Of a stretch of 64,000 nt of DNA, positions 1 to 6,546 are shown in pieces (positions within the stretch are counted from its first letter, which is position 1; every line of letters starts with the position of its first letter). The translations under genes were made by a program, and so were the position numbers. The DNA is taken from NCBI RefSeq assembly GCF_003946555.1, contig NZ_RHOO01000010.1, forward strand, positions 17,885 to 81,884. The letters are read 5' to 3'. Origin of the DNA: Companilactobacillus hulinensis. GTDB taxonomy: Bacteria > Bacillota > Bacilli > Lactobacillales > Lactobacillaceae. The notes under the pieces were generated by a model. The model worked only from the letters and a program-made list of their open reading frames with translations, had not been told where the DNA came from and made no database searches.

Positions 1-673
1 CATTGTCAGTTAATTGTGTAGCAGCAACTTTAGAGTCTTTAGCAACTGAGATAGGAGTTGTGAACTTAGCATTAACTGACTTAAGTTCGTTCTTCTTAGG
101 GTTAGCTAATTTGAAGCTTACCTTATCATTTGCATAGTCACCATTCAATGCAACGTATGAATAGTATACAGTGAATGTTGTTGTATCACTATCAGAAGCA
201 TCGATAGCTGTCTTCAATTGGTCAGCACCTAAAGTAACTGTAGAAGCGTCGTATGTTTTACCATCAACAGTAGCAGTTACGTATACATCCTTAACTTTTC
301 TAGCAGCATCTGTACTTGTTTGTTCTCTTTCAATAGCAGCATAAGCAGCTTCAGCAACTGGGTTAGCAACTAATTTTTTTGAAACAGCACCGTTCTTGAA
401 TTGATCGAATGTTGTAGCATTTTGTGAACCTAAGTGAAGGTCAGCGTTTGTTGCGCCTTCTAAGTTGATTGACTTAATGTTAGCAAATTGACCATCAAAA
501 GCTGATTTAGCGGCTGTAAAGTCGTCTTGGTCTGGTTCGTTTACTGTAGCAGTTGCTTCTGTAGCAGTTGCTTCTGTAGAAGTAGCAGCTTGTGAAACAA
601 CAGGAGCAGCGATAGGTGCAACAGTTAGAAGTGTTGCAGCAGCGATTCCTGCGTATTTAATAGATTTTTTCAA
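1..673 (-). CDS. S-layer-like surface protein, C-terminus outside window
   Basis: Reading leftwards from a TTG start at 673 there are 224 codons before the window edge, so the protein is partial. It opens with a Sec signal peptide (MKKSIKYAGIAAATLLTVAP, then ...VSQA|A) followed by Thr/Ala/Glu-rich sequence and beta-type segments rich in Thr, Asp and Ser with no Cys, as in lactobacillal S-layer or cell-surface proteins. The TTG start is chosen because GGGGAGG lies 7-8 bases upstream and the signal peptide begins there. The same GGGGAGGATTAA leader precedes the second surface-protein gene at 3461. The anchoring domain cannot be seen, so the exact type is inferred. Confidence 0.75.
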   Translation of the reverse strand, partial: MKKSIKYAGIAAATLLTVAPIAAPVVSQAATSTEATATEATATVNEPDQDDFTAAKSAFDGQFANIKSINLEGATNADLHLGSQNATTFDQFKNGAVSKKLVANPVAEAAYAAIEREQTSTDAARKVKDVYVTATVDGKTYDASTVTLGADQLKTAIDASDSDTTTFTVYYSYVALNGDYANDKVSFKLANPKKNELKSVNAKFTTPISVAKDSKVAATQLTDN

Positions 674-718
674 TGTTAATCCTCCCCTGGACTACAAGAA
701 TTTATTTTTTAATTTGTT

Positions 719-771
719 CAGTGGGCTATCCCACTGACAATCATTATATGAAACTCCGGCTTAGTAATCAA
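719..771 (-). promoter_or_regulatory. Strong promoter and 5'UTR hairpin of the S-layer-like gene
   Basis: On the minus strand TTGATT (771-766) and TATAAT (748-743) are separated by 17 bases, a near-consensus sigma-A promoter. The transcript would begin near 736 with a perfect hairpin (CAGTGGG..CCCACTG, 736-719), about 45 bases before the TTG start. Stabilising 5' hairpins are known for lactobacillal slp mRNAs; its role here is inferred. Confidence 0.7.
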
Positions 772-891
772 CTATTAATTGGAAAACGCTGACTTTTGTA
801 ACAATTCTGTATTATTAATAACATTGCTGTAATATTTCAAATACATAATTGTTACGAAGAAAGTGCACTCAAATAATTGTCTCCTACAAAA

Positions 892-930
892 GAGCCTACG
901 TATATAATAGTCGAAATAGACGATAGGCTC
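892..930 (-). other. Inverted repeat GAGCCTA..TAGGCTC upstream of the S-layer-like gene
   Basis: Seven-base arms (892-898 and 924-930) enclose a 25-base loop and, read on the minus strand, are followed by TTTT. It could be a weak terminator insulating the S-layer-like gene from upstream transcription, or a regulator site. The rest of the 674-1016 gap is AT-rich with nothing else I recognise apart from the terminator at 974-1005. Confidence 0.35.
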
Positions 931-973
931 AAGTCATATCCATGAATTAATTTGTTTTTCCGCAAAATTAACG

Positions 974-1005
974 CAAAAAAGCCTGTGACTATTAATCACA
1001 GGCTT
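974..1005 (-). terminator. Intrinsic terminator after the DUF2922 gene
   Basis: Stem AAGCCTGTGA / TCACAGGCTT with a 7-base loop, followed on the minus strand by a run of U. It lies 12 bases beyond the stop codon of the gene at 1017-1247. Confidence 0.85.
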
Positions 1006-1016
1006 GAGTGTTTTAT

Positions 1017-1247
1017 TTAAATGGCCAGATCTTGTTTAAAAAGACCTGTTTCAATACGTTCCACATATTTGGCAGCAACCACTTCTGAATAAAGTTGGAC
1101 GCTGTTCTTTTCAAATAACTTACTAGCGATAATCGCATCCATGGCCTTTCTAACTGTGGGTGCATCGAGGTCTTCACGCACATAGTTGAATACTAAGTCC
1201 TTTTTATGGCCTTCTGCTGTTTTGAATGTTAGTTGTAGTTTCTTCAT
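1017..1247 (-). CDS. DUF2922-like small protein
   Basis: 76-residue protein starting MKKLQLTFKTAEGHKKDLVF; the ATG at 1247 is chosen because GGGG lies about 10 bases upstream, whereas the extended frame has no ribosome site. Length, the N-terminal KLxLxF strand and the VR.AMDAII motif fit the DUF2922 family, whose function is unknown. It lies downstream of a DUF1659-like gene in the same direction; these two small families are commonly neighbours in Firmicutes, which supports both calls. A family A repeat separates the two genes. Confidence 0.7.
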   Translation of the reverse strand: MKKLQLTFKTAEGHKKDLVFNYVREDLDAPTVRKAMDAIIASKLFEKNSVQLYSEVVAAKYVERIETGLFKQDLAI

Positions 1248-1310
1248 ATATAATATCCCCTTTTTTGTGTCTTTGATTTTTGGTGGTGTCATTGCGTACT
1301 TAGTTTGTGG

Positions 1311-1433
1311 TTCTGAAACGCGTTTACAACAGGCAACACCCTGCGCTTACTACGCTTAAGAACTGCACCGACTCTGTCGGCACTGTCCTTAACCTAGGTA
1401 ATGCTCAGGTGTTCCCGCCTGTTGACACGCTCT
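1311..1433 (+). repeat. Family A structured repeat, copy A1 (subtype II)
   Basis: Contains the subtype II core GCGCTTACTACG ... CCTAGGTAATGCTCAGG, the central stem CTTAAG/CTTAAC with an inner hairpin (ACCGACtctGTCGG), and the GACACGCTCT end. It fills the gap between the DUF1659 and DUF2922 genes and lies 5 bases from the DUF1659 stop codon. Confidence 0.85.
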
Positions 1434-1438
1434 GGTTC

Positions 1439-1645
1439 CTAATCATTCAGATAATCAGTATGTTGTACAACTTCAGCTTTAAGGAATGTATCTCCATTAG
1501 ATAGCATTACCAATACTTCTGACAACTTGTCGATTTGTTCTGTTGTTGGTTCTTTGATCACGTTTTGGAATCCTCGGATTGCTTTTCCGTCTTTGTAATT
1601 CTCGTTTGCCATTGTCATGTTAATAGATGTTTTGTTCCAACTCAT
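1439..1645 (-). CDS. DUF1659-like small protein
   Basis: 68 residues, MSWNKTSINMTMANENYKDG. The ATG at 1645 follows GAGGTA by about 8 bases; an upstream in-frame start has no ribosome site. The sequence (alternating polar/hydrophobic start, central GxxxxRxFxNV, then TEQIDKLSEVL) matches the DUF1659 family of uncharacterised small Firmicutes proteins. It is transcribed leftwards towards the DUF2922 gene, with repeat A1 between. No function is known to me. Confidence 0.7.
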   Translation of the reverse strand: MSWNKTSINMTMANENYKDGKAIRGFQNVIKEPTTEQIDKLSEVLVMLSNGDTFLKAEVVQHTDYLND

Positions 1646-1760
1646 TTTTGAGTACCTCATTTATTTTTTATTCGTAAGAACTCATCGGCCGTCTTAAGTT
1701 GCTTACATATACAGTAACGATTGGAAATGGCAAAAGCGGAAATACTTTTTCAATTTATTT

Positions 1761-1787
1761 TTGTTAATTTTTCGAACATGATATAAT
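1761..1787 (+). promoter_or_regulatory. Promoter of the lipoprotein gene
   Basis: TTGTTA (1761-1766) and an extended -10 TGATATAAT (TATAAT at 1782-1787) with a 15-base spacer. The extended TGn motif can compensate for the short spacer. Start codon 28 bases downstream. Confidence 0.6.
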
Positions 1788-1814
1788 CCAACTAGATGTC
1801 CAAGGAGGAATTCT

Positions 1815-2699
1815 ATGAAAAAAGCACTAGCACTACTCGCAACAACCGCTGTTGGTATCCTACTTGTTGGTTGCAGCAATGGTTCATCATCTGCATCTTC
1901 ATCAAACAGCGACAATGAATACAATACTGAAATGTCAAAGGGTAACAAGGCTGTCGATCAAGAAAAATACGAAACGGCTGCTGACCACTTTGAATCAGCC
2001 AATGAAGCTAAAAATACAAAAAAATCCAAATCATCAAAGATTCAAGCTGAGAACTTATCAGAAGCTAAGGAATCAATGAACGACTTGGAATTCACAGAAG
2101 CTAAAAAGGAACTGACAACTGTTAAGAACCGCACTAATGGTAATAGCAAGATGGTCAGTCACGCCAAAGAACTATTGAAGCAAGTTGAAACTATCACTAG
2201 AAAACGTAGTGATTACAAGGCTGATATCAGAAATGCCAAGGAAATGATTGCTTCTAATAGTAATGACCAAGCTAGATCACTTCTCGAACAAGTTACTAAC
2301 ACTAGTGGTATCAAGGGCAAGTATTACAAGGACTTATATAAGAAGGCTAAGAAGTTATTGGACAAGTTACCAGCTGCTTCAGTTACTGCTGACAACAATA
2401 CTGATACTAATAATAGTAGTGATAACCAAACAGATAACTCAGAAGCAAGTGATTCCAATAATTCATCATCTGATGATAGTAGCAATCCTGCTGCTAAGGG
2501 TGACTTCGATGTTGAATCCAAAGAAGTTGGTGGTAAGACTATCACTGATTCCGATATTGCCAAGGCCAGACAAGATCTAACTGACCAAGGTGTTAAGAAC
2601 GTAGCTGCATGGAGTGATAATGATATCGTCCGTGCAATCAAGAACGCTGCTAAAGATGGCCGTACAACTATTAAGGCTTCTGACGCACAGGTTCAATAG
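1815..2699 (+). CDS. Secreted lipoprotein, Ser/Asn/Asp-rich
   Basis: 294 residues with a lipobox: a short positively charged start, hydrophobic core and LLVGC with Cys20 as the predicted lipidated residue. A Ser-rich linker follows, then a helical region rich in Lys/Glu/Ala with tetratricopeptide-like periodicity (GNKAVDQEKYETAADHFESA at about 42-61, and similar later). Around residues 190-230 is a low-complexity Asn/Asp/Ser linker, and then a short C-terminal domain ending in a DITKAIKNAAK-like helix. The start follows AAGGAGG. It has its own promoter and a strong terminator, so it is a single-gene unit. Likely an envelope-anchored helper protein; substrate unknown. Confidence 0.8.
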   Translation: MKKALALLATTAVGILLVGCSNGSSSASSSNSDNEYNTEMSKGNKAVDQEKYETAADHFESANEAKNTKKSKSSKIQAENLSEAKESMNDLEFTEAKKELTTVKNRTNGNSKMVSHAKELLKQVETITRKRSDYKADIRNAKEMIASNSNDQARSLLEQVTNTSGIKGKYYKDLYKKAKKLLDKLPAASVTADNNTDTNNSSDNQTDNSEASDSNNSSSDDSSNPAAKGDFDVESKEVGGKTITDSDIAKARQDLTDQGVKNVAAWSDNDIVRAIKNAAKDGRTTIKASDAQVQ

Positions 2700-2720
2700 T
2701 AAATAATCTCTATTCATAGA

Positions 2721-2767
2721 AAAAGGACTCTGAATGAAATTTCAATTTCATTCAGAGTCCTTTTTGG
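2721..2767 (+). terminator. Strong intrinsic terminator of the lipoprotein gene
   Basis: AAAAAGGACTCTGAATGAAA is paired perfectly with its complement across a short loop and followed by TTTTT. The symmetry allows use in both directions. Confidence 0.9.
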
Positions 2768-2869
2768 TTCTCACTATGGCAGAGATATTCCGATACATCC
2801 TAAACGTTCCCACTATGGTAGGGATACTCCAAAAAATTATAATAGTTCTCACTGTGGTAGAGATACTCC
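2768..2869 (+). repeat. Three tandem 24-bp repeats with a 39-bp period
   Basis: Copies at 2768-2791, 2807-2830 and 2846-2869 share TTCTCACTATGGTAGAGATA + CTCC and are separated by 15-base unrelated spacers. Inside each copy TCTC/GAGA pair; in the second copy both sides change to TCCC/GGGA, a compensatory change. No cas genes are nearby and the spacers are far too short for a CRISPR. Confidence 0.7.
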
Positions 2870-2922
2870 AGTTAGTACTTTGCACTTACAATATAACTTA
2901 TCAAACAGACTATATACAATAT

Positions 2923-3078
2923 TTAATCTTTTTCATCTTCTTCTATTAACTCATGTCCCTTAAAGCCACCTTTAGCAAGCTGTTCATCCCCACGCTTGAT
3001 TTTTGCCATCAATTCAGGATTAGACATAATCTTGAGAGTTTCAATTAAAGAACTATCTTCATCTTTTTGCTCAGTCAA
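2923..3078 (-). CDS. Small antitoxin-like protein (51 aa)
   Basis: A short frame from a TTG start at 3078, preceded by GAGGTGG at 6-7 bases, encodes 51 residues. Its body (SLIETLKIMSNPELMAKIKR then a charged tail ending IEEDEKD) resembles the C-terminal part of Phd/YefM-type antitoxins, which typically read ETxxxLSNPELMxxI. It lacks the DNA-binding half and no toxin gene is adjacent, so it may be an orphan or a remnant. The match is by eye; codon use and the good ribosome site support that it is translated. Confidence 0.5.
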   Translation of the reverse strand: MTEQKDEDSSLIETLKIMSNPELMAKIKRGDEQLAKGGFKGHELIEEDEKD

Positions 3079-3171
3079 AATTTCCACCTCAACTATTTAT
3101 TTGCACCTGCATAGTACCTGCATTGACTACTCAATTCAAATAAATTAACTTATCATTCAAAAAAAGGAGAA

Positions 3172-3335
3172 AATCAATAATCTAGTTGGCAGTGAGGGTG
3201 GCGTTAGAACTTTAGTCCTTACACCACGGAATGCCTTTGGAAATTTGCCGACCTTCGCAAAGTTTCAAAGCAAGCCTTGAGACCGCACTCCAGGCTCAAG
3301 GTGTTTCCCACAGCCAACTGGATTATTGCTTTTCG
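3172..3335 (-). repeat. Family B structured repeat, copy B1
   Basis: The ends pair over about 15 bases (AATAATCtAGTTGGC / GCCAACTGGATTATT) and the interior holds the family B features: GAGGGTGGCGTT, TACACCACGGAA, GCAAAGCAAGCCTTGAGACC. It is a single minus-oriented copy. The remaining sequence of the 3079-3460 gap is AT-rich leader of the surface gene at 3461, with no clear promoter. Confidence 0.8.
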
Positions 3336-3460
3336 GAAACAACAAACACAAAACATTAAAGATTCGCATAAGAAATATCAGATTAATTGTTTAACTTCTC
3401 CGAGGGTAATATGCTGAGAGTATAAATTATCATGCGATAACTATGGGGAGGATTAAACCT

Positions 3461-5005
3461 ATGAAGAAGAATTCTGTACTCATTGGTACAGCTGCCGCAA
3501 TCTTGCTTGCCCCTGCTGTGCTGAATAATATTTCTCAGACTAACGTTAATGCTGCCACGAACTTGGTCGGAGTTGTTAAACGTGGTGGCGGTGCTCTGTA
3601 CACCGATGGCGCAACATACGCCAATCGAACACTGCCTAATTTCACATCTTGGAAGTTGGGCAAATCCAAAGTTATCAATGGCATTACCTATTATAGAGTG
3701 GCGACTAACGAATGGATCTCATCCCAAGGCATCGAGATAAAGGGTGGCAGTACAACTACCCCAACTACTAATATCGTCAAAACTCCTGGTTACATTGGAG
3801 CTATTCGTAAAAGTGGTGCCACTGCATATGACAACAACGGTAATTTAACAACTAATTCTTTCAGCAGCAACACTGCTTGGAAGTTGGATGCTAAAAAAGT
3901 TGTTAACGGAATTACTTACTATCGTGTCGCTACTAATCAGTGGTTAAAGGCTGATTCAATGGACGTAAAAGATGCTACTGGCAAGTTGACCAACCCAATT
4001 AATACTGCAACCTCAAATGTCACAAAGACACCTGGTTATATAGGAACAATTAACTCAAATAATGGTGCATATGGTACATCTGCTGCAGATGACAACGGCA
4101 ATTCCAATGGTATTTTTTACAGTACTGGAACTAGTTGGAAGCTCACCGGTATTAAGCTGTTCAGTGGTCAGGCATACTACCGAATTGCCACCAATCAATG
4201 GCTTCTTGGTAGCGCAATGACTATTCGAGATGGTAACGGCGGTATTGTTGGCAATCAAAGTACTCCAGTTCCCAATTCAACTGGCTTAGTTGAACTATAC
4301 GCAGAGATTTACAATGGCAACGGAAGTCCGACCGGCTATGTATTGCCACAAGGAACAGAATGGAAACTTGGTAGTGTCAAAACTATTAATGGTAAGCAAT
4401 TCTACAAAGTGGCGACCGACGAATATATTTTGACAAGTTCCGTCAAAATTCTTACAACTGGCAGTTCTACACCAGAAACAGTGCTATATTCCGGTCAATC
4501 GCTCGACAACAATTCGATATTATACAACACAGAAACCAATACCCTATCGACCGATACTAACCCTAAAGGAACTGACTACAACATCTTGGCTATCGTCAGA
4601 AACAAGCAAGGCGAATATTGGTTCAAAATCGCACCGAATACTTGGATCAAGGGACTTGGATTCATGGATGATAGTGTCTATTCATACACGACCCAAGAAC
4701 CCGAGTTTGCTTTGACTGCGACAAACCATGTTTATGAAGACCCATCCGCCGCCAAAATCGGTACTGTAACTAACGGCTCAACTCACTTCTTCGATGAATC
4801 GACTGGACAATATCAGACAGCGCCCGTTGCCGAAGGCACAAGTTGGCAAGTATATACCATTGTCAGGAATTCCAATGGCGATTACTTCTTTAAAGTTGGT
4901 AAGACAGAATGGCTCAATCTTAGACACTTAAGTCTTAATTTCAATATTCATACTGCCAGAGTACTTGAGCGACCCAATTTTGGAATTACTGGTCTGACAA
5001 AATAG
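3461..5005 (+). CDS. Surface protein with six SLAP-like wall-binding repeats
   Basis: 514 residues. ATG at 3461 follows GGGGAGG. A signal peptide (MKKNSVLIGTAAAILLAPAV..., cleavage near VNA|A) precedes about six repeats of 55-70 residues (roughly 35-95, 108-170, 190-258, 272-330, 337-400, 415-490). Each repeat carries the pattern WKL..K.VNG.TYYRVAT(N/D).W(I/L), diverging towards the C-terminus to YWFKIAPNTWIKG and YFFKVGKTEWLN. This is the hallmark of SLAP/S-layer wall-binding modules, so the whole protein appears to be wall-binding modules with no separate catalytic domain. It is likely an S-layer-associated or structural surface protein. Confidence 0.8.
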   Translation: MKKNSVLIGTAAAILLAPAVLNNISQTNVNAATNLVGVVKRGGGALYTDGATYANRTLPNFTSWKLGKSKVINGITYYRVATNEWISSQGIEIKGGSTTTPTTNIVKTPGYIGAIRKSGATAYDNNGNLTTNSFSSNTAWKLDAKKVVNGITYYRVATNQWLKADSMDVKDATGKLTNPINTATSNVTKTPGYIGTINSNNGAYGTSAADDNGNSNGIFYSTGTSWKLTGIKLFSGQAYYRIATNQWLLGSAMTIRDGNGGIVGNQSTPVPNSTGLVELYAEIYNGNGSPTGYVLPQGTEWKLGSVKTINGKQFYKVATDEYILTSSVKILTTGSSTPETVLYSGQSLDNNSILYNTETNTLSTDTNPKGTDYNILAIVRNKQGEYWFKIAPNTWIKGLGFMDDSVYSYTTQEPEFALTATNHVYEDPSAAKIGTVTNGSTHFFDESTGQYQTAPVAEGTSWQVYTIVRNSNGDYFFKVGKTEWLNLRHLSLNFNIHTARVLERPNFGITGLTK

Positions 5006-5020
5006 TTTTTCCTAAAAGGC

Positions 5021-5050
5021 TTACATTTCATCCGAAAATGGGTGTATAAT
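5021..5050 (+). promoter_or_regulatory. Promoter of a candidate sRNA
   Basis: TTACAT (5021-5026), 18-base spacer, perfect TATAAT (5045-5050), just behind the end of the SLAP-like gene and with no coding frame downstream on this strand. Confidence 0.6.
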
Positions 5051-5056
5051 AGTAGT

Positions 5057-5145
5057 TGATAGAATAACTACTTTATTTAGAGATATTACAAGATACTCCC
5101 TGATATATCGGACGACCCATTTCATGTTTTGGGCCGTCTTTTTTG
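5057..5145 (+). ncRNA. Candidate small RNA with CUCCC motif
   Basis: From a near-consensus promoter the RNA would run about 88 bases. It has a 5' hairpin (GTAGTTgatagaatAACTAC), a single-stranded stretch containing CTCCCTGATAT (5096-5106, anti-Shine-Dalgarno-like), and a terminator hairpin GACGaCCCA..TGGGcCGTC (5111-5137) with T8. No plus-strand gene follows. The CTCCCTGATAT..GGAC segment recurs in the candidate RNA at 59 kb. It could instead be only the terminator of the SLAP-like gene, but the separate promoter argues for an independent RNA. Confidence 0.5.
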
Positions 5146-5150
5146 TACAC

Positions 5151-5190
5151 AAAAACCACCTTGACGTTATTTGTCTTGGTGGTTTTTTTT
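5151..5190 (-). terminator. Bidirectional terminator ending the small-protein operon
   Basis: AACCACC / GGTGGTT stem flanked by A and T runs on both strands. The stop codon of the gene at 5167-5412 lies inside the hairpin loop. Confidence 0.75.
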
Positions 5191-5412
5191 TGGCTTTGTA
5201 TTTGTGGTTGGTTCATCGTAGTAGGATAGGTCGAATCTTGGGTCTTCATACGAATATGCTCCATTTGGTAAAACCATATATACCCTTTTCCCCTCTTTAT
5301 CGTAGATAGGTGGAACAACTTCCATTCCCATTTTCCTGGCAATCTTTCTGAACTTTTCCCTGTTGAAATTAGACTTACCGTAATTTTTAGAGTACTCTAT
5401 TCTATTGTTCAT
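5167..5412 (-). CDS. Third tandem paralogue of a small DPRFDLS protein
   Basis: 81 residues. A 20-residue N-terminal extension precedes the conserved body shared with the two upstream genes: an amphipathic helix (REKFRKIARKMG), then VPPIYDKEGKRV, NGAYSYEDPRFDLSYYDE and a charged tail. Its ATG at 5412 overlaps the previous gene by 11 bases, implying translational coupling. It is the last gene of a four-gene operon headed by an ADP-ribosyltransferase-like protein. I do not recognise the family; the position suggests antitoxin or immunity, by inference only. Confidence 0.7.
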   Translation of the reverse strand: MNNRIEYSKNYGKSNFNREKFRKIARKMGMEVVPPIYDKEGKRVYMVLPNGAYSYEDPRFDLSYYDEPTTNTKPKKNHQDK

Positions 5413-5605
5413 TTTCTCTTTTTACTTTCTCATTCGTCTTGTCTTCATCATAGTATGAAAGATCAAACCTTGGATCTACACAACTATATGTGCCATCAGT
5501 ATAAACCATTGTGACTTTACGACCATCTTTGTCATAAACAGCAGGTATTAATTTTACCCCTGCACGTTCCGCAGCAGCAAAAAGTTCTTCTCTATCTATT
5601 TTCAT
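5402..5605 (-). CDS. Second tandem paralogue of a small DPRFDLS protein
   Basis: 67 residues from ATG at 5605 (MKIDREELFAAAERAGVKLI), which overlaps the end of the previous gene by 14 bases. A longer in-frame extension upstream lies wholly inside that gene and is discounted. It keeps the family core: IPAVYDKDGRKV, then DGTYSCVDPRFDLSYYDED and a Lys/Glu-rich tail. The three paralogues differ at most other positions, so the duplication is not recent. Function unknown. Confidence 0.7.
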   Translation of the reverse strand: MKIDREELFAAAERAGVKLIPAVYDKDGRKVTMVYTDGTYSCVDPRFDLSYYDEDKTNEKVKRENEQ

Positions 5606-5789
5606 CTTTTCTCTCTTTACCCGGCTTATCCTCATCGAAAAAAGATAAATCAAACCTTGGGTCCACGTACGAATAAGATCCATCACCTAAAATTGCCGAA
5701 ACATGTTTCCCATTTTTATCCACAATTCCTGGTACAAAATCAACACCTGCATCCCTTGCAGCTTTGTATAGTCTTTCCTTATCAGTCAT
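5592..5789 (-). CDS. First tandem paralogue of a small DPRFDLS protein
   Basis: 65 residues from ATG at 5789, preceded by GGAGG. Family core: helix KERLYKAARDAGVDF, VPGIVDKNGKHV, GDGSYSYVDPRFDLSFFDED, charged tail. It starts 21 bases after the ADP-ribosyltransferase-like gene, and the next paralogue overlaps its end. The motif DPRFDLS(Y/F)(Y/F)DE is invariant across the three. I know no named family with it; a role as partner or immunity protein of the upstream enzyme is inferred from layout. Confidence 0.7.
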   Translation of the reverse strand: MTDKERLYKAARDAGVDFVPGIVDKNGKHVSAILGDGSYSYVDPRFDLSFFDEDKPGKERKDENR

Positions 5790-5810
5790 AATAATACCTC
5801 CTATTATTTA

Positions 5811-6341
5811 TCAAATATAGTTAATAATTAATTTTTGTATTTCTATTATATTAAAATCAATTGCAACAAGTTGACGCTCTTTAATTTCGAGTCCTAAGCT
5901 TTTTATGTTTTCAAATTCATCCGTATAAGGAACTTCAAAAGAAAATATACAGCACTTCACATTAGAATACTTATAAAACGTCTGCAACCAAAGTGCCCTA
6001 GTCTCCCTCATAGAACTTTTATCCGAAGTACTATTAAGCTTCATCGTCAGATGATGAGATTCAGAATTAAGAAACTCATTGAACTTACGCATCCCTGTCA
6101 AAGTATCAAGATCCAACAGGTCGTCCTCATCAACTTCCAATTCATATTCCAGAACGGCGCGCTTAACATCCCTATCCTGTCCCTGACCTGCCCACCAAAC
6201 TGCGGCGTCATAATCATTAACGAAGAAATACACTCCTTGTCCCAACCAATGATCTGGTCGTTGCTGAAACACAAAGTTGCCATCACCGATGATGGACTTG
6301 GCCTTACTTGCGGTAGTTCCGTGGTAGATTTTAATTTTCAA
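5811..6341 (-). CDS. ADP-ribosyltransferase-fold protein (DUF3990-like), possible toxin
   Basis: 176 residues from a TTG start at 6341 with GGAG 8 bases upstream. The N-terminus reads IYHGTT (His7 region), followed by an SIIGDGNF stretch and WLGQGVYFF about 25 residues later, then AAVWWA. This is the HGT...GxG.Y arrangement of PARP-like/ART folds seen in DUF3990-type proteins, where His and Tyr hold NAD. The third catalytic residue cannot be assigned by eye. It heads an operon with three tandem small paralogues. ART-fold proteins in such short operons are often toxins or phage-defence effectors; that role is inferred. Confidence 0.6.
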   Translation of the reverse strand: MKIKIYHGTTASKAKSIIGDGNFVFQQRPDHWLGQGVYFFVNDYDAAVWWAGQGQDRDVKRAVLEYELEVDEDDLLDLDTLTGMRKFNEFLNSESHHLTMKLNSTSDKSSMRETRALWLQTFYKYSNVKCCIFSFEVPYTDEFENIKSLGLEIKERQLVAIDFNIIEIQKLIINYI

Positions 6342-6482
6342 AGTTCTTGCTCCACTCTTTTAATTGGTAGTTTGTATCAACATGGAGTTAGAACTACATA
6401 TTGTGTAGCAAGTATAACAGCATTGCATCATGCTATACCATCTATTGAGGTATTTAAATATTTATAACTATCATTGTACAAA

Positions 6483-6521
6483 AATAGGCCAACTTCACAT
6501 TCCAGTGAGGTTGACCTTTTT
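6483..6521 (-). terminator. Terminator after the amino-acid permease gene
   Basis: Stem GGTCAACCTCA / TGAAGTTGGCC around a short loop, flanked by A-rich and T-rich runs on both sides; 26 bases from the permease stop codon. It would also separate the ART operon promoter region from the permease. Confidence 0.85.
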
Positions 6522-6546
6522 GATTTCAATTATTTAAACAGTAACC

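Noticed and set aside
1703..1948. Minus-strand gene opposite the lipoprotein start
   Set aside because: It covers the lipoprotein's promoter and signal peptide in antisense and has no ribosome site.
2768..2869. CRISPR array
   Set aside because: Repeats are 24 bp with 15-bp spacers, only three copies, imperfect, and no cas genes are in the window. Known CRISPR spacers are about 26-40 bp.
5073..5342. Alternative minus-strand frame across the terminator and third small paralogue
   Set aside because: It reads through two terminator hairpins in a different frame from the conserved DPRFDLS protein and has no start signal.
6051..6467. Plus-strand gene opposite the ART-like gene
   Set aside because: Shadow frame of the minus-strand coding sequence; composition and lack of a ribosome site argue against it, and the minus frame has clear motifs.
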